NCBI RefSeq assembly: GCF_000317125.1
Contig: NC_019695.1
Coordinates: 2,778,336-2,842,335 of the forward strand
Direction of reading: 5' to 3'
DNA length: 64,000 nt
Source: Chroococcidiopsis thermalis PCC 7203
GTDB lineage: Bacteria > Cyanobacteriota > Cyanobacteriia > Cyanobacteriales > Chroococcidiopsidaceae
The notes under the pieces are model-generated. The model saw only the letters and a program-made list of their open reading frames with translations. It had not been told where the DNA came from and searched no databases. The translations under genes were made by a program, and so were the position numbers. The number at the start of each line of letters is the position of its first letter. Position 1 is the first letter of the stretch. Shown here piece after piece: positions 51,966 through 60,770 of this stretch.

Positions 51966-54740
51966 ATGTTGGAACAACATAGCTCCACTGCTGCTGAGTT
52001 AGATTTTGTTGACGTAGCCGAGCTGCAATTACAGCAAGAGCTGCGCAGTATGTTTGCTGTTGATACTCAAACTTATCTGCAAACATACATAAATCTCGTC
52101 CAAAAGCTTCAGCCTCAAACTTGGACGGCAGATATTCAAGAAACTTATCGCTGCGTCCACACGATCAAGGGTGGAGCCGTGACGGTGGGTGCTGATGGGA
52201 TTCTTTATGTCTCAACTATTCTAGAGGACTTACTTTCAGACTTGCGCTATCTGCAAATTGCACCTCCGCTAGAAGACGGTCAGCTATCACAAATGCTAGC
52301 AGAGGCGGGAGAACTTCTGACTGCAAGTTTGCAAGTTGAGGCAACAGGAGAAGCGGCGATCGCTGCCGTCCAACCTAGCATCGATCGCATCGCATTTCTG
52401 CGCCAAGAAATTCAGCAACTCTACTTACCGGAAGCCAACGAACAGACAAAATTATTTCAAGAGTTTGCCGAACAAGGCTTCGATCTCGTCGTGCTGGACT
52501 TGGAAATGGCAATAGAAGACCTGCCCGATCGCGGTCAAGTTCCTCCAGAAGTTATCAAAATAGCAAAACAAACGCTTCAGCAACTCATACAAATTGGCAA
52601 CGATTTAGAATTTGAGGCTGGTTGGTTAGACTTGCTACGTTACAGTAAAGCTTTACTCAACCGCCCCGAATCCGATTTCTGGCGATCGCAATGGTCTAAA
52701 TATCTCCCCCTGTTAAAAGACAGCGCCAGACAAGGTGGGAAGTTGCCTGCGGGGAAGGGAGCAGGGAGCAGGGACGAGCTGGGAGCAGAAGGGGACAAGG
52801 GGGACAAGGGGGACAAGGGAGCAACTACCAATTACCAATTACCAATTACCAATTACCAACAACCAACTACCGAAACAAATATCCAAGTCCCCGTCCCTCT
52901 AGAACGCTTGGAGCGATCGTCTCAGCGTTTGGTGGAGACGCTATTATCTGCAAGGGCAGTGCAAGGATTTTATCAATCGTTGCAGACGCAAATCGGACAA
53001 CTGCTGTCGCTGGCGCAAGATAGCGTGCAATACCTGACGCAGTTACGACAAGTTCAAGACGATTATGCCCTTTTAGACAACTTACAGCAACAGCGCTCTA
53101 GTGTGTCAACGGCTCCAGTTTTAGAGCGATATCGTCAAGGTTATACGATTGTCAATCGCCTGCTAGAAGTGAGTTTGCGCTTGTCAGAATTGGGCGCAGA
53201 AGCAGCGACAAGTTCGCGGCTAACAGCAGATAGTTTGCAATTGTTAGATCGCAATGTCCTCAACCTCCAACAAACAGTAGAAGAAAGTCGGCTGATCCCG
53301 TTTAAGGTTTTGGGTTTTCGGGCGAAAGGTATTCTCCGCGATCTGATCAATCGCTTTGGTAAGCCAGCTCAGTTAATCGTACAGGGGGAACACTTGGAAC
53401 TCGATGCTGGTACGGTACAACACCTAGAGCCAGCTCTATTACACTTAATGCGTAACGCCTACGACCATGCTTTAGAGTCTGCTGCCGATCGCCTAGCATT
53501 AGGGAAACCGGAACAAGGCACGATTATCTTATCGCTACGCCGCCAAGGTAAATTTTACCTGCTATCCTTGCAAGATGACGGAGGTGGCATTGATGCCAGC
53601 AAGATTTCCCAACTTGCCCAAGCGCGAGGACTACCCCTGACTCGTACCGATACCCCCGCCGATTTGCTTGCCGTTCTCTGTCAATCTGGCTTTAGCTCTC
53701 GCAGCGAAGTGAGTGATATTTCTGGACGCGGGGTAGGGATGGACGTAGTTGCCACCCAAATTGCTAGCATCGGCGGACATCTCAACTTGAAAACGGTACT
53801 GGGAGCAGGGACGACTTTTCAGATGCAGGTTCCCGTCCCGCACTTATTAGTACGCTGCGTCTTGGTACAGGCAGGCGATCGCAACTTTGCCATTCCTGCC
53901 GAGGAGATCGTCACCACGACTCTTTGGAGTAATTTATCAGCAACGCCCAGCGATCGCGACCCGATGTCTAGCGCTCCTAACTGGTTTGTAACTCAAGATG
54001 AAGCTTCAATACCATGTCTTGACTTATTAGAATACTGGCAACCAGGAGCGAGAGCCAACCGTCCGTTGTCAGATACAGCCATTTGCTTGCGGGTGCGTTC
54101 TACTTTCTCCTCCACGGCAGCTGAACGAGACGCTTGGTTGCTAGCAGATGACTTGCTAGAACAGTCAGAATTGTTGATCGAGTCTTTACCCAGTCCGTTA
54201 ATTTCACCTATAGGGATGATGGGGGTAACTTTACAAACTGATGGAACGTCGATCGCGGTTTTAGAACCTGCATCTCTAGCAGCACATCTGTGGATGAATC
54301 CCACTGGAGATGGCGATCGAACTGTCATTCCTAGCTTCGATCTAGCAGAAATATTTACCGAGCCTCCTGCTGCTAGTCGTACTATTCTCGTTGTTGATGA
54401 CGCAGCGCTGGTGAGGCGGCGAATTGAAGCAAGTTTGACTGCAAACGGTTACACAGTTGAGACTTGTCGCGACGGTTTAGAAGCATGGACTTGGCTCTCT
54501 AGCCATTCCGTACCAGCTTTGTTAATTACCGATATTGAGATGCCAGGGATGGACGGTTTCACCCTGATCGATCGCTGTCGGCAAGCAGGCATGAAATTAC
54601 CTGCTCTTGTCATTTCTTCCCGTTTATCAGAAGAGTGGAGCAACGAAGCGCAGCGCGTCGGTGCAACAGATTACCTCACCAAAGGATTTACGACCCCTGA
54701 ATTGTTGAGTAAAGTAGGCTCTTTTGTAAGTCGTATGTAA
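51966..54740 (+). CDS. CheA-type hybrid histidine kinase (PixL/PilL type)
   Basis: 924 residues. An Hpt domain carries H65 (CVHTIKGGAV). The HATPase domain (about 485-620) has LMRNAYDHALE, DDGGGID and GRGVGMDVV. A CheW-like domain follows (LVQAGDRNFAIPAEEIVTTTLW), then a receiver domain (about 805-920) with TILVVDDAALVRRRIEASL and the aspartate in LITDIEMPG. It should phosphorylate the CheY-type proteins of this operon. Residues 262-301 ([23 protein letters not shown]) are a repeat-encoded linker between Hpt and the kinase core. Confidence 0.93.
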   Translation: MLEQHSSTAAELDFVDVAELQLQQELRSMFAVDTQTYLQTYINLVQKLQPQTWTADIQETYRCVHTIKGGAVTVGADGILYVSTILEDLLSDLRYLQIAPPLEDGQLSQMLAEAGELLTASLQVEATGEAAIAAVQPSIDRIAFLRQEIQQLYLPEANEQTKLFQEFAEQGFDLVVLDLEMAIEDLPDRGQVPPEVIKIAKQTLQQLIQIGNDLEFEAGWLDLLRYSKALLNRPESDFWRSQWSKYLPLLKDSARQGGKLPAGKGAGSRDELGAEGDKGDKGDKGATTNYQLPITNYQQPTTETNIQVPVPLERLERSSQRLVETLLSARAVQGFYQSLQTQIGQLLSLAQDSVQYLTQLRQVQDDYALLDNLQQQRSSVSTAPVLERYRQGYTIVNRLLEVSLRLSELGAEAATSSRLTADSLQLLDRNVLNLQQTVEESRLIPFKVLGFRAKGILRDLINRFGKPAQLIVQGEHLELDAGTVQHLEPALLHLMRNAYDHALESAADRLALGKPEQGTIILSLRRQGKFYLLSLQDDGGGIDASKISQLAQARGLPLTRTDTPADLLAVLCQSGFSSRSEVSDISGRGVGMDVVATQIASIGGHLNLKTVLGAGTTFQMQVPVPHLLVRCVLVQAGDRNFAIPAEEIVTTTLWSNLSATPSDRDPMSSAPNWFVTQDEASIPCLDLLEYWQPGARANRPLSDTAICLRVRSTFSSTAAERDAWLLADDLLEQSELLIESLPSPLISPIGMMGVTLQTDGTSIAVLEPASLAAHLWMNPTGDGDRTVIPSFDLAEIFTEPPAASRTILVVDDAALVRRRIEASLTANGYTVETCRDGLEAWTWLSSHSVPALLITDIEMPGMDGFTLIDRCRQAGMKLPALVISSRLSEEWSNEAQRVGATDYLTKGFTTPELLSKVGSFVSRM
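52751..52870. repeat. Short tandem repeats inside the cheA gene
   Basis: GGGAGCA, GGGGGACAA and AATTACC runs within the open frame. They encode GDKGDKG and the NYQLPIT series. The same repeat types occur in several spacers of the window. Confidence 0.9.
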
Positions 54741-54815
54741 GTCAAAAGTCAAAAGTCAAAAGTTAAAAATCAAAACTGACTACTCCCTGCTCCCTGCTCC
54801 CTGCTCCCTTGTAGT
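54738..54815. repeat. AAAAGTC and CTCCCTG heptamer runs
   Basis: AAAAGTC (three copies) and CCCTGCT (three or four copies) directly after cheA. Similar AAAAGTC runs occur at 55483-55512. Confidence 0.85.
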
Positions 54816-54849
54816 ATTTTAGTAACGAAGGATCGAGTTAGGTAGGGCA

Positions 54850-55476
54850 ATGGTAGGGGAAGATTTTCAGATTTGCGATCGCGACTTGAGCCATGAGGCT
54901 TTGGCTCAATTCATGGATGCTACGGCAATTGCAGTAGATACGGAAACAATGGGTTTGCTCGTCCACCGCGATCGCCTTTGTTTGGTACAGTTGTGCGATA
55001 ATCGGGGCAGAGTTGCGGTTGTCCGCATTGCCAAAGGACAAACGGACGCACCTAATTTAAAACAATTATTAGAAGCAGATATCGAGAAAATTTTTCATTT
55101 TGCACGGTTCGATCTTGCCACCCTAAAACATCATCTCGGTATTCAAGTCGCACCGATTTTTTGTACAAAAATTGCTAGTAAATTAGTGCGGACATACACA
55201 AATCGCCACAGTTTGAAAGAATTAGTCCAAGAATTAGAACTGGTAGAACTTGATAAAAGCGCTCAAAGTTCCGACTGGGGAAATGCAGCCAATTTATCTG
55301 AAGAACAACTCCGCTATGCCGCTAATGATGTCCGCTATTTAATCTCATTGCGGCAAAAACTCACAGAAATGCTCAAACGAGAAGAACGCTGGGAACTCGC
55401 GCAAACCTGTTTTCAAACTTTGCCAACCATTGTTGCGCTTGATTTGTTGCAATTCAAAGATTTATTCGAGCATTAA
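54850..55476 (+). CDS. rnd: Ribonuclease D-type 3'-5' exonuclease
   Basis: 208 residues, the short cyanobacterial form without the HRDC domain. The DEDDy residues are D30 and E32 (AVDTETMGL), an aspartate in FHFARFDLATL, and Y and D in LRYAANDVRYLISL. It trims tRNA or other RNA 3' ends in the cytoplasm. Upstream is a repeat-rich gap; the start has GTAGGG only, so translation may be weak. Confidence 0.92.
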   Translation: MVGEDFQICDRDLSHEALAQFMDATAIAVDTETMGLLVHRDRLCLVQLCDNRGRVAVVRIAKGQTDAPNLKQLLEADIEKIFHFARFDLATLKHHLGIQVAPIFCTKIASKLVRTYTNRHSLKELVQELELVELDKSAQSSDWGNAANLSEEQLRYAANDVRYLISLRQKLTEMLKREERWELAQTCFQTLPTIVALDLLQFKDLFEH

Positions 55477-55532
55477 TTTAAAAGTCAAAAGTCAAAAGTC
55501 AAAAGTCAAAAGAACTGATAACTGATAACTGC

Positions 55533-55823
55533 TCACTGAATTAAGCCAGATGCTAGTTCGCGGACGATCAAAATTTGGAATTTACCCGCAGGAACGCTTG
55601 TACTGAGGCGGCGGACGAATAGATGATAAGTTCCCGTTTCAGTGCGGACATCTCGCTCGATCGCGACTATGGGTGCATTGCTATTCGAGCTATTTTCTAA
55701 AAGATAGCAGGCATCAAGTAGGGCTTCAAGTACGACTGAATTAGCCGTTCCTACTGCCTTTTCAACTAAGGTTGTTGCTTGAGGCAAAAGGCGATGTTTG
55801 AATTCATCGGAGTTTAAAGCCAT
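55533..55823 (-). CDS. Hypothetical protein
   Basis: 96 residues: helical first half (HRLLPQATTLVEKAVGTANSVV, EALLDACYLLEN) and a beta-rich second half (YHLFVRRLSTSVPAGKFQILIVREL). No family recognised. It is convergent with the RNase D gene. Normal codon use and full-length integrity support it as a gene. Confidence 0.7.
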   Translation of the reverse strand: MALNSDEFKHRLLPQATTLVEKAVGTANSVVLEALLDACYLLENSSNSNAPIVAIERDVRTETGTYHLFVRRLSTSVPAGKFQILIVRELASGLIQ

Positions 55824-55930
55824 TTTTTTCAGTTATCAATTATTAGTAGCAAGTAAGTAGTGAGTAGCGATCGGTTTTGACTTTTAACTTTTAACTTTTG
55901 ACTCTTAACTTTTGATTTTTAACTTTTGGC

Positions 55931-56767
55931 TTACGACTTACGACTTATTCCTCTATAAGCGTGCAACAAACTGAGAAACTTCCGGCGATCGAAAGAGCGC
56001 GGATCGCTTCTACTACCAGAGCGATCGACTGCTTTATGAGTAGTAATTCTTGCATCAGGAACTTTACTTTGAGCAATTAACCAAGCGAGAGATTTATATT
56101 GAGCTTGAGTATAACCACTGTGACGGCGATCGCGATCGCGTCCGTCTACTGGAGTTTCTAGCGAGACATGGTAGGCAAAGTTATTGACTGAAGATGCAAG
56201 GTTGGGATGAGTTTTGACGGTTTCAGCTCCATTACTACCTATAAAAACAGAATTTGCTGCTCCAAAAGCTCGTTTTTCTGGCGGGACTATGTATATTACC
56301 GTACCATCTAACCCAATTAGGGTATGGTAGCTAACTTGTTTATCGTCTTGCTGGTGTGGAGTTCGGAAGGTATTGATTGCAGAAGCGGCGGAGTAAACAG
56401 TCTCGTGCAAAACGATAATTGGTTGGTTGTAGACTGGTTTGCCGTAAATATCTGTGGCGAAGCGATCGCCATAATTGAGCGGATGCGCCCAGGCAATCTG
56501 ATATCTTGGTTTATATCTAGTAGCAGTAGTAGCATTAGCTACCCGTGACTCTTGGGAAGAATTGTCAACCTTTTGTGGCTTTTGTTGCTGTGGAGCTTCA
56601 GGCGCAGGCACAACTGTCTCTTCGTAGGATACAGGGACAGCAGGTAAAACAGATGCATCTATTTGTTGTAACTCTGGTGTTTGAGGAAATAGAGCAAATG
56701 CTACAGCAACGCATAAAGATAGAACAAATATTAGTAAAGCTCTCGTTTTCCAAACCCTGATTTCCAT
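55931..56767 (-). CDS. N-acetylmuramoyl-L-alanine amidase (amidase_2)
   Basis: 278 residues. One N-terminal membrane helix (ALLIFVLSLCVAVAFALFP) is followed by a polar linker and an amidase_2 (PGRP-fold) domain: IVLHETVYSAASAINTF, VSYHTLIGLDGTVIYIVPP, and ARITTHKAVDRSGSRSDP. The zinc ligands should be the histidines in VLHET and in TTHK and an acidic residue near the end. It would cut the amide bond between the glycan and the stem peptide in the periplasm. It may serve in daughter-cell separation or wall turnover. Confidence 0.9.
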   Translation of the reverse strand: MEIRVWKTRALLIFVLSLCVAVAFALFPQTPELQQIDASVLPAVPVSYEETVVPAPEAPQQQKPQKVDNSSQESRVANATTATRYKPRYQIAWAHPLNYGDRFATDIYGKPVYNQPIIVLHETVYSAASAINTFRTPHQQDDKQVSYHTLIGLDGTVIYIVPPEKRAFGAANSVFIGSNGAETVKTHPNLASSVNNFAYHVSLETPVDGRDRDRRHSGYTQAQYKSLAWLIAQSKVPDARITTHKAVDRSGSRSDPRSFDRRKFLSLLHAYRGISRKS

Positions 56768-56779
56768 TGAAGTGTAAAT

Positions 56780-56835
56780 ATTGGTAATTGGTAGTTGGTA
56801 ATTGGTAGTTGGTAGTTGGTAATGGATAATTGGTT
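56780..56835. repeat. GGTAATTG/GGTAGTTG heptamer repeat
   Basis: About seven units upstream of the amidase gene, of the same type as the repeats coding the NYQLPIT linkers in UPF0182 and CheA. Confidence 0.85.
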
Positions 56836-57006
56836 GTGATTCTCCTCTGCTCCTCCGCTCCCCTGCTCTCTTCTCCCTGCTCGATCGCTCCCTGCTCGCT
56901 TATGTCACTCTTTTGGATGATGATATTTATTTCTGCATCAAGACTGTTTTACAGTGGAATAGTTACAGACACTACAAAAATCTTTACCCATAGAGCGATC
57001 GCATTT

Positions 57007-57366
57007 ATGTCAACCGAAAAGCGTAAATCGTCTAATTCTAACAAACAAGAAAAAGTCGTCTACCGTGAATTTGGTGGCGACAACTCGGCGGCTACAGAAA
57101 GAGCTGTTCCAGACTTACCACCCTCTCAGCAAAACCTGCGCGTCCAATCTTCTCGCGCTGGACGTAAGGGAAAGACTGTCACGGTCATCACTGGTTTTCA
57201 AGCCAAGCCAGAAACTCTAACAGCATTGCTCAAACAGCTCAAATCTCAGTGTGGTGCTGGCGGTACGGTGAAAGAAAATGAAATTGAAATTCAAGGCGAC
57301 CACAAGCAAAAATTATTGCAAGTTTTGACTCAAATCGGTTACAAAGTCAAGATTAGTGGCGGCTGA
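57007..57366 (+). CDS. SUI1/YciH-type translation initiation factor
   Basis: 119 residues from the ATG at 57007; the open frame continues upstream but into repeat-derived sequence. After a basic, flexible N-terminus the SUI1 domain begins near residue 42: GRKGKTVTVITGFQAKPETLTALLKQLKSQCGAGGTVKENEIEIQGDHKQKLLQVL. Prokaryotic SUI1 proteins resemble eIF1 and may check start-codon choice. It stands alone. Confidence 0.92.
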   Translation: MSTEKRKSSNSNKQEKVVYREFGGDNSAATERAVPDLPPSQQNLRVQSSRAGRKGKTVTVITGFQAKPETLTALLKQLKSQCGAGGTVKENEIEIQGDHKQKLLQVLTQIGYKVKISGG

Positions 57367-57536
57367 GAAGATGTTATATTTTGGATTTTAGACGATCGCT
57401 AGAATCAAATCTATCTCAATGGTGATGTCACAGTTTTAACCATTATGTCAACCTATAGTGGTGGAATACGGTAGCTTGTCTGTGCTTATTGCAGCCAGTA
57501 AGGTACTTTTACACAATTACTATATGGGAGGATGAA

Positions 57537-57698
57537 ATGGACATTATTCGTTTGCTGTGTGCCATTTTTTTACCACCACTAGGCGTTTTTTTACAAGTGG
57601 GTTTGGGAATTGATTTTTGGATTAATGTTCTGTTAACGCTACTGGGATACGTTCCTGGTATTGTTCATGCTGTTTGGATCATTCTTTCTAAGAAGTAG
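57537..57698 (+). CDS. Pmp3/YqaE-family membrane protein
   Basis: 53 residues from the ATG at 57537, preceded by GGGAGGATGAA. Two hydrophobic segments (LLCAIFLPPLGVFLQVGLG and INVLLTLLGYVPGIVHAVWII) give the two-span Pmp3 hairpin with the usual PPLGVF motif. Pmp3 proteins are induced by salt, cold or dehydration and affect membrane potential. A TTG at 57489 is not preferred. Confidence 0.9.
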   Translation: MDIIRLLCAIFLPPLGVFLQVGLGIDFWINVLLTLLGYVPGIVHAVWIILSKK

Positions 57699-57770
57699 TA
57701 ATTGGTAATAGTGAGTGGCTAGTGGCTCGATTCCACTCACCAGTCACTAGTTACTAGCCACTAATCACTG

Positions 57771-58442
57771 CTAATATTCAATTCCTGGTTGAGCTTTGAC
57801 ACCTTGTTCGCGAAATGGGTGTTTAACTAAAGTCATTTCTGTGACAAGATCTGCTTTTTCGATTAACGCGACGGGTGCGCCTCTTCCCGTTAAAATAACA
57901 TGACTATTGACTGGCTTTTGCTCCAATCCAGTTAAGATTTCTCCTATTTCTAAATATCCAAGTTTAAGTGCTACGTTAATTTCATCTAATAACACTAGAT
58001 TAAAATCTGAGTTGAGGATGTATGCTAATCCTTGTTGCCACGCTGCCTTAGCATTTTGGATATCGCGATCGCGATCTTGGGTTTCCCAAGTAAAACCCTC
58101 TCCCATAGCATGAAATTCTAAGCGATCGCCAAACTGACTGAAAATAGCTTTTTCCGCAGGTTCCCAAGCACCTTTAATAAATTGCACGATCGCCACTCGA
58201 TAGCCATGACCGAGCGATCGCAGTACCATACCTAGAGCTGCTGTGGTTTTCCCTTTACCGTTACCCGTATTGACAATAATTAAGCCTTTTTCTTTTGAGG
58301 CTTTCGCAACGCGATCGTGTTGTACCTGTTGGCGGCGCTGCATTTTTTGGCGATACTGTTCTGCTGTCAGCGAGGATGATTCTGTGACGGCGACATCGCT
58401 GGTGGTTTCTAAGCTGCGATCGGATTGAGAGTTAGTTGGCAT
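57771..58442 (-). CDS. cobO: Cob(I)yrinic acid a,c-diamide adenosyltransferase
   Basis: 223 residues. The P-loop GNGKGKTTAALG (60-71) and the following LGHGYRVAIVQFIKGAWEP, LVLLDEINVALKLGYL and SHVILTGRGAPVALIEKADLVTEM are standard CobA/CobO. It adds the adenosyl group to corrinoids in B12 synthesis or salvage. The B12-binding radical SAM protein elsewhere in the window would depend on cobalamin. No riboswitch is visible. Confidence 0.95.
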   Translation of the reverse strand: MPTNSQSDRSLETTSDVAVTESSSLTAEQYRQKMQRRQQVQHDRVAKASKEKGLIIVNTGNGKGKTTAALGMVLRSLGHGYRVAIVQFIKGAWEPAEKAIFSQFGDRLEFHAMGEGFTWETQDRDRDIQNAKAAWQQGLAYILNSDFNLVLLDEINVALKLGYLEIGEILTGLEQKPVNSHVILTGRGAPVALIEKADLVTEMTLVKHPFREQGVKAQPGIEY

Positions 58443-58578
58443 CAGGTTGACAATAAACAGACTGGGATAATTTTAGGATAGTTTGATTTGAATTTAATTG
58501 TTGGTTGACAGTGGCTGGTGACTAGAATTGCTCCCTTGTCCTCCTTGTCCTCCTTGTCCTCCTTCTCCCTACTCCCTT

Positions 58579-59496
58579 TCACAACCGATATTGATGAAAA
58601 ACCTCGCTAGCGGCGCGATGGACGAGGGAATGACGGTAAACGAGAGATGTCATATCTTCTGCATACCCGCCACCAATGACGCAGGCAACAGGATAGCCAG
58701 CCGCAACGCAGGTACTCAAAACTTGCATGTCGCGGCGAAATAAACCGGTATTCGTTAAAGCTAATTTCCCCAAGCGATCGCCTATATGCGGATCGACTCC
58801 GGCATCGTATAATACTAAATCTGGCTGAATCCTTGATAGTAAATCTGGTAGATATTGAGCTAGCGTTTGCAAATATTCATCGTCTTCCATGCCTTCGGGT
58901 AAAGGCACGTCTAAATCGCTTTTCTGTTTTGTCCCAGGAAAATTAATTTCGCAATGCATCGAGAACGTAAACACGCTGGGGTCATTTTGAAAAATAAAAG
59001 CAGTGCCATCTCCTTGATGTACGTCTAAATCTACAATCAAAACTTTGCGGACGAGATTTAATTCTTGTAATACGCGAGTGGCGATCGCTAAATCGTTAAA
59101 AATACAGAAACCAGAACCATAACTGGGAAAAGCATGATGGGTTCCTCCTGCTGTATTGCAAGCTAATCCGCACTCTAACGCTAACTTGGCGGTTAAAACA
59201 GTTCCTCCGACTGCAACACAAGTACGGTTGGCTAAAGCTGGACTCCAAGGTAATCCAATGCGCCTCTGTGCTTTAGCATCTAGCGTCCCGGTACAATAAG
59301 CCTGGACGTATTCTGGTAGGTGTACCAACTCAATCCAAGCCTGCGGCGGACGTTCGGGAATCTGAAATTGTTCTGGATACGCTACGCCATCAGCTATCAG
59401 TAACTCGTAAAGCAACTGAAACTTCGGCATGGGAAAGCGATGAGTATCGGGTAAGGGAACGACGTAATCGGGATGGTAGACCAGGGGTAAATCCAT
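58579..59496 (-). CDS. Histone deacetylase-family hydrolase
   Basis: 305 residues. The HDAC/acetoin-utilisation pattern is present: CNTAGGTHHAFPSYGSGFCIFNDLAIA, VDLDVHQGDGTAFIF, LYDAGVDPHIGDRLGKL. The zinc ligands are the aspartate and histidine of DLDVHQG and the aspartate of DAGVDPH. It removes acetyl groups from small molecules or proteins; the substrate is unknown. It lies two bases after the hydroquinone reductase gene in the direction of transcription, so they form an operon. Confidence 0.93.
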   Translation of the reverse strand: MDLPLVYHPDYVVPLPDTHRFPMPKFQLLYELLIADGVAYPEQFQIPERPPQAWIELVHLPEYVQAYCTGTLDAKAQRRIGLPWSPALANRTCVAVGGTVLTAKLALECGLACNTAGGTHHAFPSYGSGFCIFNDLAIATRVLQELNLVRKVLIVDLDVHQGDGTAFIFQNDPSVFTFSMHCEINFPGTKQKSDLDVPLPEGMEDDEYLQTLAQYLPDLLSRIQPDLVLYDAGVDPHIGDRLGKLALTNTGLFRRDMQVLSTCVAAGYPVACVIGGGYAEDMTSLVYRHSLVHRAASEVFHQYRL

Positions 59497-59498
59497 GC

Positions 59499-60548
59499 TT
59501 AGCTATTAGCAGTTGACTTCCCTATATTTTCTCTCCCATGCGGTACAAGTAAGCTTGACATATCTGGACCTGCGGGAATAATCCCACCAGGATTTAAGGG
59601 AAATAGATTGCCGTAGTAATCTTGCTTGACACTTTCTAAATCGCAAGTATCAGCCACCCCAGGTAATTGATACAAATCGCGCAGATACGATCCTAAGTGT
59701 TGATAGTCTTGAATGCGGCGGCGGTTGCATTTAAATATGCCGTAGTAGGCGATATCAAACCGAAATAGAGTGGTGAATAGCCGGATGTCTGCTAGAGTTA
59801 CGCAATCGCCACATAGATACCGACTGTTTGCCAAGACCGCATCAATTTCGTCCAGAGTCGCAAATAATTCGTTGCAAGCTTCTAAGTATGCCGCTTGTGT
59901 CTGAGCTAAACCGCAGCGGTATACCCCATTATTGACAGCATGGTAAATTTTTTCATTCCACCAATCAATCTTTTCTCGCAAATCTTCAGGATAAAGCTCT
60001 AATTCTGGATACTGGGCAAACTCGTTAAAGGCATTATTTAAGATGACAATAATTTCTGCACTCTCATTATTGACGATCGCCTTTGTTTGTTTATCCCATA
60101 AGACGGGAACCGTACAGCGTCCTTGATATCCTGATTTCGCCAACTGATACAACTCTGCTAGGCTGCGACAGCCTTCTTCTTGGTGAGGTAGTACCCAACC
60201 GCCTTGAATTGGATCGGGTGTGGCGATCGCAACTGAGATGGCATCTTCTAAACCCTTGAGCGATCGTACCACGAGCGTTCTGTGCGCCCAAGGGCAACTA
60301 AGTCCGACGAAAAGTTGGTAGCGTCCTGTTGCTGGTGGGTAAGGACTGTCTATACCAATAGAGTCGCGAAACTGACTGCTAGGACGAAGATATTCCCCCG
60401 ATTTACCACGGGGTGCAAGCTGCGACATCATCAACTGCCAAAGTGTCGTCCAAACAAATTTGCCCAACCAGATAATTAACTTGGGTGGTAGAGATTTCCC
60501 CTTCTGCTTGGGTTTGGTAGCAGTTACATTTTGGTTATCAGCACTCAT
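59499..60548 (-). CDS. Glutathionyl-hydroquinone reductase
   Basis: 349 residues. The xi-class GST pattern is present: LFVGLSCPWAHRTLVVRSLKG with active-site C85, GRCTVPVLWDKQTKAIVNNESAEII, and the C-terminal GVYRCGLAQTQAAYLEA and RLFTTLFRFDIAYYG. It reduces glutathionyl-hydroquinones with glutathione, protecting against quinones. It is co-directional and almost contiguous with the deacetylase gene. Its N-terminus is longer than usual and includes a hydrophobic stretch (KLIIWLGKFVWTTLWQL). Confidence 0.92.
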   Translation of the reverse strand: MSADNQNVTATKPKQKGKSLPPKLIIWLGKFVWTTLWQLMMSQLAPRGKSGEYLRPSSQFRDSIGIDSPYPPATGRYQLFVGLSCPWAHRTLVVRSLKGLEDAISVAIATPDPIQGGWVLPHQEEGCRSLAELYQLAKSGYQGRCTVPVLWDKQTKAIVNNESAEIIVILNNAFNEFAQYPELELYPEDLREKIDWWNEKIYHAVNNGVYRCGLAQTQAAYLEACNELFATLDEIDAVLANSRYLCGDCVTLADIRLFTTLFRFDIAYYGIFKCNRRRIQDYQHLGSYLRDLYQLPGVADTCDLESVKQDYYGNLFPLNPGGIIPAGPDMSSLLVPHGRENIGKSTANS

Positions 60549-60770
60549 TTTCAGACAAAAATCAACGATTTATTGTCAGCTTGGCTTTCTCGATCGACAG
60601 TCTATAAAAGCTTAGAAAGTTGGCAAAGTAAGGAAATGCGAATAAAAGGACATGAACCTTCACATCTTTCGGTACTAGAACCTAAATCTAGCTGCACTCT
60701 ATCTTAATTATAACTGCAAATCATTGACAATCATTGACAATAATTGTACAGATAAACGACCTAGCGATCG

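Noticed and set aside
54738-54800. A terminator after cheA
   Set aside because: The AAAAGTC and CTCCCTG runs do not form a stable hairpin by eye.
56830-57006. Upstream extension of the SUI1 gene
   Set aside because: The extra 59 residues come from repeat-rich sequence and SUI1 proteins start at the ATG at 57007.
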